Positions 8,929 through 19,177 are shown, numbered from the stretch's first letter. The stretch is 59,412 bases of DNA from Anaerolineaceae bacterium (GCA_003524305.1 DQHW01000024.1:224132-283543), one strand, 5' to 3'. Translations and numbers: made by a program. The notes: generated from the letters alone by a model not told the origin.

Positions 8929-8968
8929 AGATCCTCATCATGGATAGTTGCCACGATGAGGATCTTTT
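8929..8968. terminator. Bidirectional terminator
   Basis: AGATCCTCATC and GATGAGGATCT arms (about 15 pairs with one mismatch) lie between two convergent genes, with TTTT on the plus side and an AT-rich tail on the minus side. Confidence 0.85.
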
Positions 8969-9006
8969 AAGTAATTAAATAAGTTGTTTAACCGCCTGGG
9001 TCGAAG

Positions 9007-9438
9007 TTAATCCCACTCGCCGGGTTGTTCGCGGAAAGCAGCGCTGATGAGCACTTGCTTCTGGTCATCATCCAGGGCGCAGTAATCCGTGTTGGCCAAG
9101 CCGGTGTTGCGGTTCTCAACCAGCAGGATGGTGGCATCGTGGCTGAGTACACAGCAGTGCCAGGCATTCTGGCGCACGTTGTAGAGCTTGCAAGGTTCCA
9201 TCACGATCGGCACCAACTCTTCAAGTGATTCATCTCCCGTACCCATAAAAAGGATGGCTTTGCCGGCCAATAGCACAAATACTTCATCAGTTTCGACGTG
9301 TCTTTCTACACGGTTGATGTTTCGGGGAATCAGCTCGTCAATGTAACGCAAAAAAGCGACACGCCAGGTACCAAAATCGATCAGCGGAAGATAGCCAATG
9401 CCGTCAAATTCCTTAATTTCCAACAATTGTTCATCCAT
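9007..9438 (-). CDS. Cupin-fold protein
   Basis: A small cytosolic protein of 143 residues with a single cupin barrel. The segment RHVETDEVFVLLAGKAILF matches cupin motif 1 (His, Glu, then a Gly-bearing turn), and PCKLYNVRQNAWHCCV matches motif 2 with its late His. Metal binding through these His/Glu residues is likely, but the reaction cannot be read from the sequence. It starts 16 bases after the GH94-type gene upstream, with an AGAGGA ribosome site, so it is the last gene of the phosphorylase operon. A role in handling the sugar or sugar phosphate released there, for example as an isomerase or lyase, is inference. Confidence 0.7.
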   Translation of the reverse strand: MDEQLLEIKEFDGIGYLPLIDFGTWRVAFLRYIDELIPRNINRVERHVETDEVFVLLAGKAILFMGTGDESLEELVPIVMEPCKLYNVRQNAWHCCVLSHDATILLVENRNTGLANTDYCALDDDQKQVLISAAFREQPGEWD

Positions 9439-9453
9439 ATTTGAGATCCTCTT

Positions 9454-12150
9454 TCAGTCTTCCAGATAAACTGCGATTTTGGTATTTTCAGGCCAGGCTG
9501 TGACTTCTTGCCGTTTGAAAACAACTTCAGCGGCTGAAACTTCACGTACATTACCATTGACATCCAATTTCTTGATTCGTGATGCCTTACTGTTTTGTGA
9601 TCTCTGATAGTGTACCTCAATCGCCTTACCTGCAAAGCGGAAGGTCACACTGCATTGGTCTGGCTGGGACGCAGCGAAACGCGGTGCCAACACCAGGTCG
9701 CCCAGGCGGCCTTTGACGCCGAAGACCTCGGTCAGCAAAGTTAAGAGATACCATGACGCTGACCCGGTTAAGTAGGGATACATACCGCGTCCGCGGCTGT
9801 TAAAATACTCAGGCAGCCCCGGGTACATATGGCTTTTGTTGAAATCCTGGCTCTGCCGGTACATGCCGTTGAGAACCTTCCAACCTGCCTCCACTTTTCC
9901 TCGTTTATATAAGGCGTTGCCGAACATTATGGACATATGGCTGAACATGGCGCCGTTTTCTTTATGGCCAAAGGCAAATCCAAAGGCACGCCCCAGGTGC
10001 TCAACCCCTTCACCAAAGTAGCTGTTCAACTTATAACCGCCAACGGCTTCTTCATAGAGATAGCGATCCGCGGCGTCGATGATCTTTTCAACTTGATCCT
10101 CATTGGCGATACCGCTCATCAAAGTGAAGACCTGCCCCGTGAGGGTCATGCGCACGCCATTGGGATGGTCGCCATCCACGCGATTGCCCAGATTGTCATA
10201 ATACCCATTAAACCAGGCATGACCTTCTTTGCTGTTGACCCATTCCTGTCCACGGATGTGAGCAGTCAACCAGTCTGCCTTGCCTTGTAAATCCCAAGCC
10301 AGGTAGGAGCATTTCACCAGCACTTTGATGCCGCTGAGCTCACCTTCAACTGAAGTGAAATATTCTTCAAGCCGGTTCTGCTTGGCTTTAATCGACTTGT
10401 ATTCAGAAACCGGAGCATTGAGTAGTATCACCAACTCATTGGCCAATTCAATCTCATCCACACCCCGCGATTGCAGTGCCAGGCAGAGTCTGGCAAGCGC
10501 CGAAAGATTTGCAGCATAAAGTGCAGAAAACGCCACACTTTCGCCTTTCTCGGCAGCCATGTCGAGGGCGTCATTCCAATCTGCACCTTCAAGACGGATC
10601 AGGTTGTGTTCACCCACGTTGTAGAAAACGGCCAGGTGTTGAACGAGCATGTGTTCAAGCAAACTGCCCTGCACTAACTTGCCGGTTTTGGTTTTTAATT
10701 GTGTGTCGCTGCCGGTCTTCCAGTTAAGGTTGGTCTTCTTAGTGCGGTGGCTAAGATGATCGGCAAAGTAAGTTTGACCTCTCAGCAAGAAATCGAGGTC
10801 ACCGCTCAAATCAATGTACTGCTGCACGGTCAGCAGCGGCCAGGCACCGTGATCCATCCACACACGGGGGATGTTGTTGCGGTCAGCCTTGAACTCACCC
10901 GGTTTACTGCCGATGATAGTGGCATTGGAACCATCCATGCGCACGCCGGCGAAACTGTCATGCAGCAGCCCGGCCACGTCTTCGGGTTCGGTGAGCAGCA
11001 GCGCCAGGGCATCCTGCCAGAGGTCTCGCCATCCGCGGCCACCGCGGCCGTAATCGTGATAGGGTAAAAACGAGTTGCCCATCCAACGGCGTAGGATGGG
11101 TTGAATGCCCACCCATTTCAACCAGCCGTCGAATTCTGTGTCACCGGTGTTGAACACAAGCAGATCGGATTTCTGCTTCCAGAAGGCGCATGACTCAGCC
11201 AGGTGTTTTTCCACCTTGGCTGCCGTGCCATAGCAATTCATCAATGCATCCAAATCTTGACCTTCAGAAAGAATGGCCAGAACAATCACAAATGTGACTG
11301 AACTGCCGGGCTGCATGGTTTGAGATTTGAAGCGCAAGCCGCCGATGCTTTCGTAGCCATCCGGGGCTTTGCCCTCACTTTGTGCTGCAGGCAGGTTGTT
11401 AACCACTGCTTGCGGCCAATCCAGGCTGCCGCCCTCGCCGATGAAATCTTCAACCAAGGGAAAGAACCCCGTCGGGGCGCTGCCATCATCTTCGGCACCG
11501 AGCACTGCATATCGCAGTGTATTGTGGGTGTGTCCGCGTTCGTCAAAAGAAAGCGTGGGCTGCACCACCACCCCGTGTTTGACACAGGAAGTGCGGTGAA
11601 GCAGTGAGGTCACGTGGCGGTGATCGCGCAGATTGTCTGCTGAACGGCCAAAAATGGGCACGGCTGCAGTCGGGACGATTTCAACGGCTTTTCTGCCAGT
11701 GTTGGTCAGAACTACACGCATCAATTCGACGCGATCAGAGGTCATGGGCACAAAGCTGGTCACTTTGGCCTGTAAGCCTGAGGAATGCGTACGAGAGACC
11801 GACTGCCAGAGCAGTCCACCTTTGAGGAGCGCTTTCTCAGCTTTTACACCAAAACGATTGGCAGTCTGCTGAGCACTGCCGCCGGTTGCGGACCAAGGCT
11901 GGCCATCCACCAACACCCAAAAGTTACGGCTTGAACGGTTGTTATGCAGGTCCTCCACCGAGGTCGGCAAGAGTAGGAACGAATTCTGATCCGCCTTGGC
12001 ATCACCATTGAAGGTGGGGGTCACACTTGAAATCATGCCTGCCTGGTTAACCAACGGCAAATAGAGATAGCTGCCGCTTTCAGCGTCGGCTTGTTCAAAG
12101 GTACCCTGCTGGTCGATAAACTTCCACTGCCTCGGATCGGTTGATTTCAT
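9454..12150 (-). CDS. GH94/GH36-type glycoside phosphorylase (898 aa)
   Basis: A cytosolic protein of the cellobiose-phosphorylase (GH94) superfamily, which cleaves beta-glucosides with phosphate to give glucose 1-phosphate. The N-terminal beta-sandwich contains NRSSRNFWVLVDGQPWSATG. The alpha/alpha-barrel contains DGSNATIIGSKPGEF, RVWMDHGAWPLLTVQQYID and LEGADWNDALDMA, where DWND (524-527) is the GH94 catalytic-acid region. Later come GGYKLNSYFG and a KENGAMFSHMSIMFGNALYKRG segment. A C-terminal beta domain follows. The ribosome site is GAGGTG before ATG. It lies 38 bases after the second, longer GH94-type gene and before the cupin gene. Specificity is unknown; partners of this type often act on beta-1,2- or related glucans. 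Confidence 0.82.
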   Translation of the reverse strand: MKSTDPRQWKFIDQQGTFEQADAESGSYLYLPLVNQAGMISSVTPTFNGDAKADQNSFLLLPTSVEDLHNNRSSRNFWVLVDGQPWSATGGSAQQTANRFGVKAEKALLKGGLLWQSVSRTHSSGLQAKVTSFVPMTSDRVELMRVVLTNTGRKAVEIVPTAAVPIFGRSADNLRDHRHVTSLLHRTSCVKHGVVVQPTLSFDERGHTHNTLRYAVLGAEDDGSAPTGFFPLVEDFIGEGGSLDWPQAVVNNLPAAQSEGKAPDGYESIGGLRFKSQTMQPGSSVTFVIVLAILSEGQDLDALMNCYGTAAKVEKHLAESCAFWKQKSDLLVFNTGDTEFDGWLKWVGIQPILRRWMGNSFLPYHDYGRGGRGWRDLWQDALALLLTEPEDVAGLLHDSFAGVRMDGSNATIIGSKPGEFKADRNNIPRVWMDHGAWPLLTVQQYIDLSGDLDFLLRGQTYFADHLSHRTKKTNLNWKTGSDTQLKTKTGKLVQGSLLEHMLVQHLAVFYNVGEHNLIRLEGADWNDALDMAAEKGESVAFSALYAANLSALARLCLALQSRGVDEIELANELVILLNAPVSEYKSIKAKQNRLEEYFTSVEGELSGIKVLVKCSYLAWDLQGKADWLTAHIRGQEWVNSKEGHAWFNGYYDNLGNRVDGDHPNGVRMTLTGQVFTLMSGIANEDQVEKIIDAADRYLYEEAVGGYKLNSYFGEGVEHLGRAFGFAFGHKENGAMFSHMSIMFGNALYKRGKVEAGWKVLNGMYRQSQDFNKSHMYPGLPEYFNSRGRGMYPYLTGSASWYLLTLLTEVFGVKGRLGDLVLAPRFAASQPDQCSVTFRFAGKAIEVHYQRSQNSKASRIKKLDVNGNVREVSAAEVVFKRQEVTAWPENTKIAVYLED

Positions 12151-12188
12151 TACACCTCACTTACGATAAATGTTTATAACTGCAATAA

Positions 12189-15100
12189 TTAGTAGTGCAC
12201 ATCCATGGCCACGATTTTACCTTCACGCGCCATCCCGGCATAGGGCGAAGTAATCTTATTTCCCTCAATATTGACCGCTTCACCTGCCGAGGTGCGTAAA
12301 CTGATACGCGCAGGCTTGATGTTATAAGTATCGGTTCTGGTCGGGTTATGCAATGTTACGTCACAAGACCCCATCAACTTAAATTTGAAAGTTCCATCAG
12401 GCTTGAACAGCCACCCGGCCAGCAAAGGCTGCATAGTGAGTGTGAGCTTGCCATCGTCAAGGCTAAATGGTTTTTGACCTGCAGTCATGGTCACCCACAT
12501 GCTCAAAAACTCGGCGGTGGATCCGCTCAACCTGGCAACAAAACCGTTGCCGTGCAGTTTAGGGTCTGGATGTGCACTTGAAGCGATGAAGGATGAATTT
12601 TCAAGCGGACTGCGGCCGTAGACCTCGGGATCCATAAATGCAGGAACATGAATTTTGAACTCGTTATAAAACTCTTCAAACATGCACTTGCGCAGCAGTT
12701 CAAGCATCAGTTTGAAGGCCATGTGCATCCAGATGGATTCATTTTCAAGCCAGCCGGGGGTGAATGCGCGAGCTCGTCCGATCATGTGCGGCTGACTCTC
12801 AAGACTGGCATTTAAACGGAACATGTTCAACTTCTGGTCAAATAGAGCACTCGTACGCAGCTTTTGATAGAGATTACCCGAAGCCTCAGCATCCAGGGTG
12901 CGCAGGCGGCGCACCGGTCCTTCGAGGAAGGTCGGCAGCGGCTTTGCCTCAAATTCCGTCACATGGATGATCGGTCTGCCAAACGCATCATTTTGACCAG
13001 TCTTTTCATACTTCGTCGGAAGGTGAACAAAGTAGGTGGCTGGCAACTCGCCTGCAGCAATTTCTGATCGCTTCAATCCGTCTTGTAAATATGCCTGCAT
13101 GGATTTAAATGTAGCGCTCAAATCAACTTCATCACAAGCGCCGTCAAAGCCAAGACGGGTGAGCTCACGGTACTGCTCCAAAGCTGCAGAAAGTTCATCC
13201 CACACACTGAAAGGTGAAGGGCTGCCAGTCAATACCTGGTCAATGCTGTTTATCAGTTTGTTCAATTCAACAGGCAATTTAACTTTCCGACCGGTTTCAC
13301 CCAGCAGATCAACCAGAAAGTTGATCAGGCGCATGAGTTCATAGCTGTCGGGCATGGATGAACCGAAAAGCGCCGGCATGCCGTTGAGGGCATCGTACCA
13401 GCCAGGTTTACCACCTTCCATCTGAACGCCATAACCAGAGGGATCGAGGGCCGCAAATTTCAACAGCGCCAGCAACGCAAATTTTGAAACCAGTGGCACT
13501 TTAAAGACCTCACCCTTGCCATACCTGGTGCAGCTCCAATGGCCGTCTGCATTGCGGGCAGCCAGCATGGCAGCCTTCTCTTCATCCTTGTAGACCACGT
13601 TAAACTGGCGCGGTGCTTCGCCATCCAGCACATATCGTTTGCTGCGCGGATTGATGCATGTGGCGTTGTCAAAAAATGCCAGTGGTGCTGAATCAAAAAG
13701 CAAAAACTCACGATTCTCCGGGTAGACATTTAAATAGGATTCCACAAGATCAAGGTTGTAGCTCCAATGGTCGGACCAATATCCCTCGCCGTGCACTGCC
13801 TGGATGTGCTGCTCCGCCCCGGCAAACACCTTTTCGAGAAATTCATCCGGAGAAATGGAGAGGTCTGATTTTAAAGCGGTAGTCATCACCTGACCAGGTG
13901 TGAAGTGCCTGCTTAACACTTCTTGCAGTTCTTGCGGTTTGCCTGCCAATTTAATCAGAGCAGGTACGGCATCCGCAGGCAGGGTGAAGTTGGAGCCCTG
14001 GATGGTCAATGGATTGTAGCCGTCGCTTTGGATCAGGCTCATAAACAGGCGGATATTAAAGTCGCCTGATTTTGGAAAGAAATAGGGGTCACTGCGGCGA
14101 TTTTGATTGATGTCCCGGTAGCTGCCGTTGCCCTGGCTGTAAAGCTCTGGCGCAACCACAAAGAAGTTGTAGTCGCGCTCCAGGTCACCATGCCGGCGAG
14201 AAAAGATGTGATACGTGTGTTTGCCGCCAAGCATAAGCGGCATACCGCCGCGCATCACGTTATCCAGCCAGGTCTGGCTGCAATAATCATCAAAAATGGC
14301 AGAAGAAGATTCGGTATGAATGGGGGTAGTCAATTCGCATGCCAGTTGGCATTCTTCATCAATTTTGCCGGGCATGAAATCAGATTTTTTCAGACGTGAG
14401 ACTTGTGATTTAATAACCTCCAATTGGGAGGCGTGGCCATAGTAACTGTTAATGGTTTTTGATTTACCTTCAGCCAATTCAAGTTCCGTTCCAAACATGG
14501 CACAAGGGGTTCGCCCCTGGGTGACCTGGAAATCTTCGAGTATGGATTTCAATCCACTGTTAACCAACTTCTGCGGATAATTGAAAGCGGTGTCCATGCC
14601 GAATACCGCCTGCGGATCAACCATGGCAGCCAGTTGTTGACCATCCTGAAAAGCCAGGGCAAAGTTACCGGCCTTGATCTCTTCCACATGCAATTTGTCA
14701 TCCGCGCTGGCTTTAATGCGGAAGAACGGCAGCCCCTCGACGTGATTAACCACTTCCATCCACGCTTCAATAGTGCGGCCCATGTTTTTGAAAGTCTGGT
14801 CATCAATCCCAAATGGACAGATGACTGGCAGACCATCCAACACTTCAAGTTTGAGCGGGGTAGTGCCAAGATTAGTGAAGGTCACCCTACGCACTAAGGC
14901 GGCGAAAGGTTCGTTAGGTAAAAGGAAATATAAAACATTGACTTTAAGCCCGAGTTTTTCATTGACTTCTTCAATCTCGAGATCATTTAACCCGGTGGTC
15001 ATGCTGCGCTTGACCTGACCGCAATCGGCAGCGCCAAAGGGTTCATAAGTCCAGACTTCGCTTCCGCGTTTACCTTTGAGAAAAGTGCGAAAGCCGAACT

Positions 15101-15323
15101 GTGCTGCCAACTGGTAAGCCCGCTGGGCGCATTGGTATTCCATCAATGGGTGGTCTTTGCTTTCAACACCAAACCCGGCGATGGCCTGACCGCGGTTAAC
15201 ATAAAACACCCACATGGGAATGCCCTTCAACCCTGCAATACCCGGCAGAAAGCTTGAAAACACTTTTTTTTGTTGGAAATCTTGCAACACAAAACGCCCG
15301 GAAGTTGAAGTCAAGTCAGTCAT
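12189..15323 (-). CDS. GH94-type phosphorylase, 1,2-beta-oligoglucan phosphorylase-like (1044 aa)
   Basis: A large protein of the group containing 1,2-beta-oligoglucan phosphorylase (SOGP), which phosphorolyses sophoro-oligosaccharides. Near the N-terminus, FSSFLPGIAGLKGIPMWVFY and NRGQAIAGFGVESKDHPLM are typical of that group. The catalytic region is read as GKPGWYDALNGMPALFGSS, with Asp644 in the position of the GH94 acid Asp. ENSSFIASSAHPDPKLHGNG and GSTAEFLSMW follow near the C-terminus. The length (1044) is close to known SOGPs (about 1,080). The start has a GGAAA ribosome site. First of a three-gene set with the 898-residue homologue and the cupin; no transporter or endo-glucanase gene lies next to it. 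SOGP-type specificity is inference from my recall of the family. Confidence 0.78.
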   Translation of the reverse strand: MTDLTSTSGRFVLQDFQQKKVFSSFLPGIAGLKGIPMWVFYVNRGQAIAGFGVESKDHPLMEYQCAQRAYQLAAQFGFRTFLKGKRGSEVWTYEPFGAADCGQVKRSMTTGLNDLEIEEVNEKLGLKVNVLYFLLPNEPFAALVRRVTFTNLGTTPLKLEVLDGLPVICPFGIDDQTFKNMGRTIEAWMEVVNHVEGLPFFRIKASADDKLHVEEIKAGNFALAFQDGQQLAAMVDPQAVFGMDTAFNYPQKLVNSGLKSILEDFQVTQGRTPCAMFGTELELAEGKSKTINSYYGHASQLEVIKSQVSRLKKSDFMPGKIDEECQLACELTTPIHTESSSAIFDDYCSQTWLDNVMRGGMPLMLGGKHTYHIFSRRHGDLERDYNFFVVAPELYSQGNGSYRDINQNRRSDPYFFPKSGDFNIRLFMSLIQSDGYNPLTIQGSNFTLPADAVPALIKLAGKPQELQEVLSRHFTPGQVMTTALKSDLSISPDEFLEKVFAGAEQHIQAVHGEGYWSDHWSYNLDLVESYLNVYPENREFLLFDSAPLAFFDNATCINPRSKRYVLDGEAPRQFNVVYKDEEKAAMLAARNADGHWSCTRYGKGEVFKVPLVSKFALLALLKFAALDPSGYGVQMEGGKPGWYDALNGMPALFGSSMPDSYELMRLINFLVDLLGETGRKVKLPVELNKLINSIDQVLTGSPSPFSVWDELSAALEQYRELTRLGFDGACDEVDLSATFKSMQAYLQDGLKRSEIAAGELPATYFVHLPTKYEKTGQNDAFGRPIIHVTEFEAKPLPTFLEGPVRRLRTLDAEASGNLYQKLRTSALFDQKLNMFRLNASLESQPHMIGRARAFTPGWLENESIWMHMAFKLMLELLRKCMFEEFYNEFKIHVPAFMDPEVYGRSPLENSSFIASSAHPDPKLHGNGFVARLSGSTAEFLSMWVTMTAGQKPFSLDDGKLTLTMQPLLAGWLFKPDGTFKFKLMGSCDVTLHNPTRTDTYNIKPARISLRTSAGEAVNIEGNKITSPYAGMAREGKIVAMDVHY

Positions 15324-15380
15324 AACATTTCCTTTATGTATTTGTTATTATGTTTCAAAAGACCTTTTCATTTATCAACT

Positions 15381-16772
15381 TTAGTTCTCAAGTATTTGAT
15401 TTAAATCCAATAGTAAAGTATCACTTCGTCTGGTCAAACTTTCAATCAACTGGGGGGTGAATCCAGATCGAGAACACAATGCATATTGGATTTTTCTATC
15501 ACCCATTTCTCGTTCGACTAAATTTGCTTTTCTTTCAAGATCAGCCAAAATATTTGTTCCAACAGGTTGGTTACTCCATTTACATTCAACCAGAATTGCA
15601 TCCTTTTTCCCGACCACAATCAAATCGATCTCTTCATTGGCATTCCACCAACGACCTATTTTTTCAGGCTGGAAAGATAATTTTCCAGACAATCCATTTT
15701 GCCAAAAATATTGCTGACATATCTCTTCAAAAGCCAGGCTGGAAAAATGATCAATATCAGGAAGTACCTGATTCTCCAGGACGGGAGAAATTCCACCCCG
15801 TTCAAGTTGCGAGCGATTTGGGTGAACATAACGAAACCAAAAACGCAAGTAATGGTCTTTCAAGCGATATATTCCCCGTCGGCTCTTTTGCGGCTGTGTT
15901 TCGGTTGCCGGCACTATCCGCTCAATCAAGTGAAGCTGTTGCAAAGTATCCAGGTATGAAGTGGCGCCATCAATACCAGTGGCTTGTTTAATTTCATTCA
16001 AACGTGTTTTACCTGCTGCAATTGCCTGAAGTATAGCAAAATAATTTCGGGGCTCCCGCAACTCTTGTTGCAGGATGAAACGCACTTCATCATACAAATA
16101 TGAACCCCTTGTGAGAATGTTTTCCTGAATGTTCTCTTTAAGTGATTTATCAGGTTCGATTGTATGCAAATACGCCGGTGTACCACCGTAGACCGCGAAG
16201 GCGCGTACTTGATCTTCATTTGAATAGGATGGGAAAAACAAGCGAGCGTCTTTAAATTGCAGCGGTTCCAGCAGGTATTGGGCAGTCCTTCTACCATAGA
16301 GCGGAGCCTGGTAACCCAGCACAGTTTCTTCCATCATTCCTATGTAAGATCCACACAAAACAAGCATAATTTGTGAATTTATTAGGTTTTGGTCCCAAGA
16401 TTTTTGAAGTATTGAAGCCAGTGGAGGGTGGGCAGTAACCATATAAGGAAACTCATCCAACACTACCAATAAACGCTCTTTCTGAGCTGCCTGCCCCAAA
16501 GCTTGAAATAACGCTTCCCAACTTGAATAAACTGCATCCAACTGCCCTGGACCGAAGATTATTTCATTGATGGCACTTGAGAGTGCAGTGCGTAATGAAA
16601 TTTCAGAACCTAGATCAGAGACAAAGAAAATTGCGCGTTTTCCCGCACAAAAATGGGCCATAAGCTCGGTTTTTCCCACCCGTCGGCGACCGTAAAGAAC
16701 AAAGAATTCTGCTTTACCAGAGTTGAAACGTTTTTCAAGTAAACTGAGTTCAGAAAGCCGGTTTACGAACAT
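15381..16772 (-). CDS. AAA-type ATPase of the DUF234 family
   Basis: A 463-residue ATPase of the archaeal-ATPase/DUF234 family, common in archaea, Thermotogae and Chloroflexota. The P-loop is GRRRVGKT near residue 28, and LLVVLDEFPYM (about 103-113) is the Walker B region. A winged-helix region (about 235-300) follows. The C-terminal DUF234 part contains NEEIDLIVVGKKDAILVECK, an E-D-ECK arrangement as in restriction-endonuclease-like nucleases. A GAGG ribosome site precedes the ATG. It reads into the GH94 operon 57 bases later, but a functional link is doubtful. The family role is poorly defined; DNA-related or mobile functions have been suggested. Confidence 0.8.
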   Translation of the reverse strand: MFVNRLSELSLLEKRFNSGKAEFFVLYGRRRVGKTELMAHFCAGKRAIFFVSDLGSEISLRTALSSAINEIIFGPGQLDAVYSSWEALFQALGQAAQKERLLVVLDEFPYMVTAHPPLASILQKSWDQNLINSQIMLVLCGSYIGMMEETVLGYQAPLYGRRTAQYLLEPLQFKDARLFFPSYSNEDQVRAFAVYGGTPAYLHTIEPDKSLKENIQENILTRGSYLYDEVRFILQQELREPRNYFAILQAIAAGKTRLNEIKQATGIDGATSYLDTLQQLHLIERIVPATETQPQKSRRGIYRLKDHYLRFWFRYVHPNRSQLERGGISPVLENQVLPDIDHFSSLAFEEICQQYFWQNGLSGKLSFQPEKIGRWWNANEEIDLIVVGKKDAILVECKWSNQPVGTNILADLERKANLVEREMGDRKIQYALCSRSGFTPQLIESLTRRSDTLLLDLNQILEN

Positions 16773-16918
16773 TTTGTCCTCTTTATCAAAATAAAAAAAT
16801 CGTGATTATGATAATCTGGATTTCCTTATTGATTATAGCATATTGGTAATAAAAAATGTTTGTGATCGGGTTGAAAAATAATAAATATATGAATCGAAAT
16901 CTTTTGTTTGGTTCCGCT

Positions 16919-16975
16919 AAAAAAATCCTTCACCCCGCCCCTCTCAATTTACTATCGGGAGTTGCAGGGTGAAGG
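16919..16975 (-). terminator. Terminator of the BcsB-like operon (minus strand)
   Basis: CCTTCACCC (16927-16935) and GGGTGAAGG (16967-16975) form the stem; on the minus strand it is followed by ATTTTTTT. It lies 20 bases after the stop of the BcsB-like gene. Confidence 0.85.
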
Positions 16976-16994
16976 ACTATATCCAGCTTTTGTA

Positions 16995-19163
16995 TTATTG
17001 TTTTTTATTGAACCTAAGTCTAATCTCGATATAAAGGAACAGCAGCATCACAATCAACAACACGACCAAAACAGGCACAACCCATTTGAGCATACTTATC
17101 CTGAATGCCTGGACGACATCCACACCTGGTGCAACCTGGGTTTGTTCGCCTGAGGCCGAAACAATCTCACCGGTGGCAATTCCTGCATCCAACCAGCCGG
17201 TTTCTTCGTTCTCACCGGTAACAATCAAGAAGTTGTGTTTTGCGGCCTGGTTGCTGACCAAACCATCCACTGCGTAGGTCAACCCGGCAGGACTGCTGCC
17301 CAAAACAGCCAGCAGCACTTTGCTGGTACTCGCGTCGTATCCACGGATAGCGAGGTAACCGGCATCCTGGCCTGCTTGAGGTCGTGTGACCAGCTCTAAT
17401 CCGCTCTGATCGCTGAGCAGGTTTTGTTCGTCAAACACCATTGACGGGAATTGTTCCTTATCTGTCAGATTGACAAAATCAGAGGGTGCACCCACGAGGA
17501 TCACACTGGCATTGGCTGCGAGGGTTGGGTCAATGGCATCAGCAAAACCGGTATTGAGCTGCATGATGGTATGGTCGGGTAATCCGGCACCAAGCCAGCC
17601 GGCGAGCTTCACTGCTGCTTGAATATTTCCAAATTTAGCAGGAGCGACTTCGATCAAGACATTATCCAAACCGGACCCTGTCAGGAAAGCATTGGGAAAA
17701 TCGCCAAAGGTTTTTGAAACCAGTGATCCGCCGACAGCCGTTTCAAGCGGCAGATGCAGCAGCGAACTTGAGCTGACACGCATCCAGGCCATATTGGATG
17801 TGGGGGCAGTGCACAAGTCACGGGTATTCAAATCGGCCACAAATTCAACCGTGTTACGGCCGGCATGTACCAGGTTGGCAGGCATGATCAACTTGAACAT
17901 GGCCTGGTTGGAAGTGTTATCTGTGAGACGCAAGCTTACTGCAGGGTAACCATTAACCAACATTTGAAGGCCTGAACGCAAGTAATCCAATTGCTGCGAA
18001 TGGCTGATTACCAGGTCAAAACTGGCGTCAGCTCTTACCTGGTTGCCAGCAGGCACAAAGAAATCAAAAGACTGTGACAGACTGTTTGGTTTGGTGAAGA
18101 CCAATTCTCCCACACCCAGGTCATCAAGGGTCATATCTTCAGGGCCGGTGGTTGCTGCGACAGGATTGATGCCGCTTACCAGCATGGTATTGGCATCTCC
18201 GCCGGCGATTACCTGATCCGCGCTGACAGCTTGTGCTGCCTTAACGATGCCCGATTCATCTCCGCTCACCAGCAATCCGTAACCGCCAGCCGGTTTGAAG
18301 AAGTACACCAGACCTTCTCCGGCATTGGCTTGTAAGTCGGATGTGATGCCAAGCGAGGGTAGAGAAAGTGTTTTCAAAGTGTCGGTATTCGCCACCAGGA
18401 TCATATTTTGTGAGGCGGTATCAGACGGACGATAATCGACAAGTGAAATCACTTCGGCAAGGGTCTCGCCGTTTGAGATTTGACCGATACCCGCAGCCAG
18501 AACCATGGCTGCCCGTAGTTCTCCTGCACTTGGGTTAGCCGGTAAGGCAATTTTTAGTAAAACTGGCTGCACTGAATTTTTGATCACAAAGGGAGCTGGA
18601 AAATCATTAAGGGTTAAGGATTTTTGGTCTGCTCCATATCCAAAGGATAATCTGGAGGTTGGTGACAAAGTTACACTTGACAGCAGATTCATCAAACAGG
18701 AGATGGAGCCATCCCATCGGATGCGCAAGATATTCACCCCGTCACGGGTAACCGGAACAAAAAGGGCGGCGTCAAATTCATAATGCAAGGTTTGTTCGCC
18801 GCTGGTTTGAAGTGTGTCGATGCCCACCATCGTTTCATTTAAAAACAGGCTGAGATCGCCGCCCACCAACCCAGAAAGGGTTTGGTTCGATTCAGTAGCC
18901 ACAAGGCTTGAAAAGAAAGCCATGATGTTGATATCCAGTGTGGCAGTGCCTTCAGGCATCCAATCTGCCGGCAGGTTGAAGGAGAAATTCACCTCCGAGA
19001 TAGGACCAGTCAAGGTTTGTGGAATCATCATTCCCAAATCTGTCAACGTAAGATCCGCTTGAGAGGTGGTCTGCGCTTGAACCGGACGAATAGCAGCAAG
19101 ATTGAAAACCAACCCCGCCAGAAGGATGAATCCAAAAAGTTGATAAACGAATGAACGTTTCAT
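16995..19163 (-). CDS. BcsB-like cell-surface polysaccharide protein
   Basis: A 722-residue exported protein resembling BcsB, the periplasmic partner of cellulose synthase. A Sec signal peptide ends near RPVQAQ (about 31). The body has the repeated beta-sandwich pattern of the family: ISEVNFSFNLPADWMPEGTATLDI, DTLQTSGEQTLHYEFDA, GRNTVEFVADL and KTFGDFPNAF. The C-terminus has one membrane helix (about residues 693-713) and a short basic tail, as BcsB has. No BcsA-type synthase is near. It is the last gene of a three-gene unit, 14 bases after the Wzz-like gene. Probably it guides or anchors a surface glycan; cellulose itself is not implied. Confidence 0.75.
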   Translation of the reverse strand: MKRSFVYQLFGFILLAGLVFNLAAIRPVQAQTTSQADLTLTDLGMMIPQTLTGPISEVNFSFNLPADWMPEGTATLDINIMAFFSSLVATESNQTLSGLVGGDLSLFLNETMVGIDTLQTSGEQTLHYEFDAALFVPVTRDGVNILRIRWDGSISCLMNLLSSVTLSPTSRLSFGYGADQKSLTLNDFPAPFVIKNSVQPVLLKIALPANPSAGELRAAMVLAAGIGQISNGETLAEVISLVDYRPSDTASQNMILVANTDTLKTLSLPSLGITSDLQANAGEGLVYFFKPAGGYGLLVSGDESGIVKAAQAVSADQVIAGGDANTMLVSGINPVAATTGPEDMTLDDLGVGELVFTKPNSLSQSFDFFVPAGNQVRADASFDLVISHSQQLDYLRSGLQMLVNGYPAVSLRLTDNTSNQAMFKLIMPANLVHAGRNTVEFVADLNTRDLCTAPTSNMAWMRVSSSSLLHLPLETAVGGSLVSKTFGDFPNAFLTGSGLDNVLIEVAPAKFGNIQAAVKLAGWLGAGLPDHTIMQLNTGFADAIDPTLAANASVILVGAPSDFVNLTDKEQFPSMVFDEQNLLSDQSGLELVTRPQAGQDAGYLAIRGYDASTSKVLLAVLGSSPAGLTYAVDGLVSNQAAKHNFLIVTGENEETGWLDAGIATGEIVSASGEQTQVAPGVDVVQAFRISMLKWVVPVLVVLLIVMLLFLYIEIRLRFNKKQ

Positions 19164-19177
19164 GTCATCCTCCTCGG

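Noticed and set aside
9836..11872. Many plus-strand reading frames opposite the GH94 genes
   Set aside because: They lie in the antisense of one long, motif-rich gene, have no ribosome sites, and encode Arg/Ser/Pro-rich sequence typical of frame shadows.
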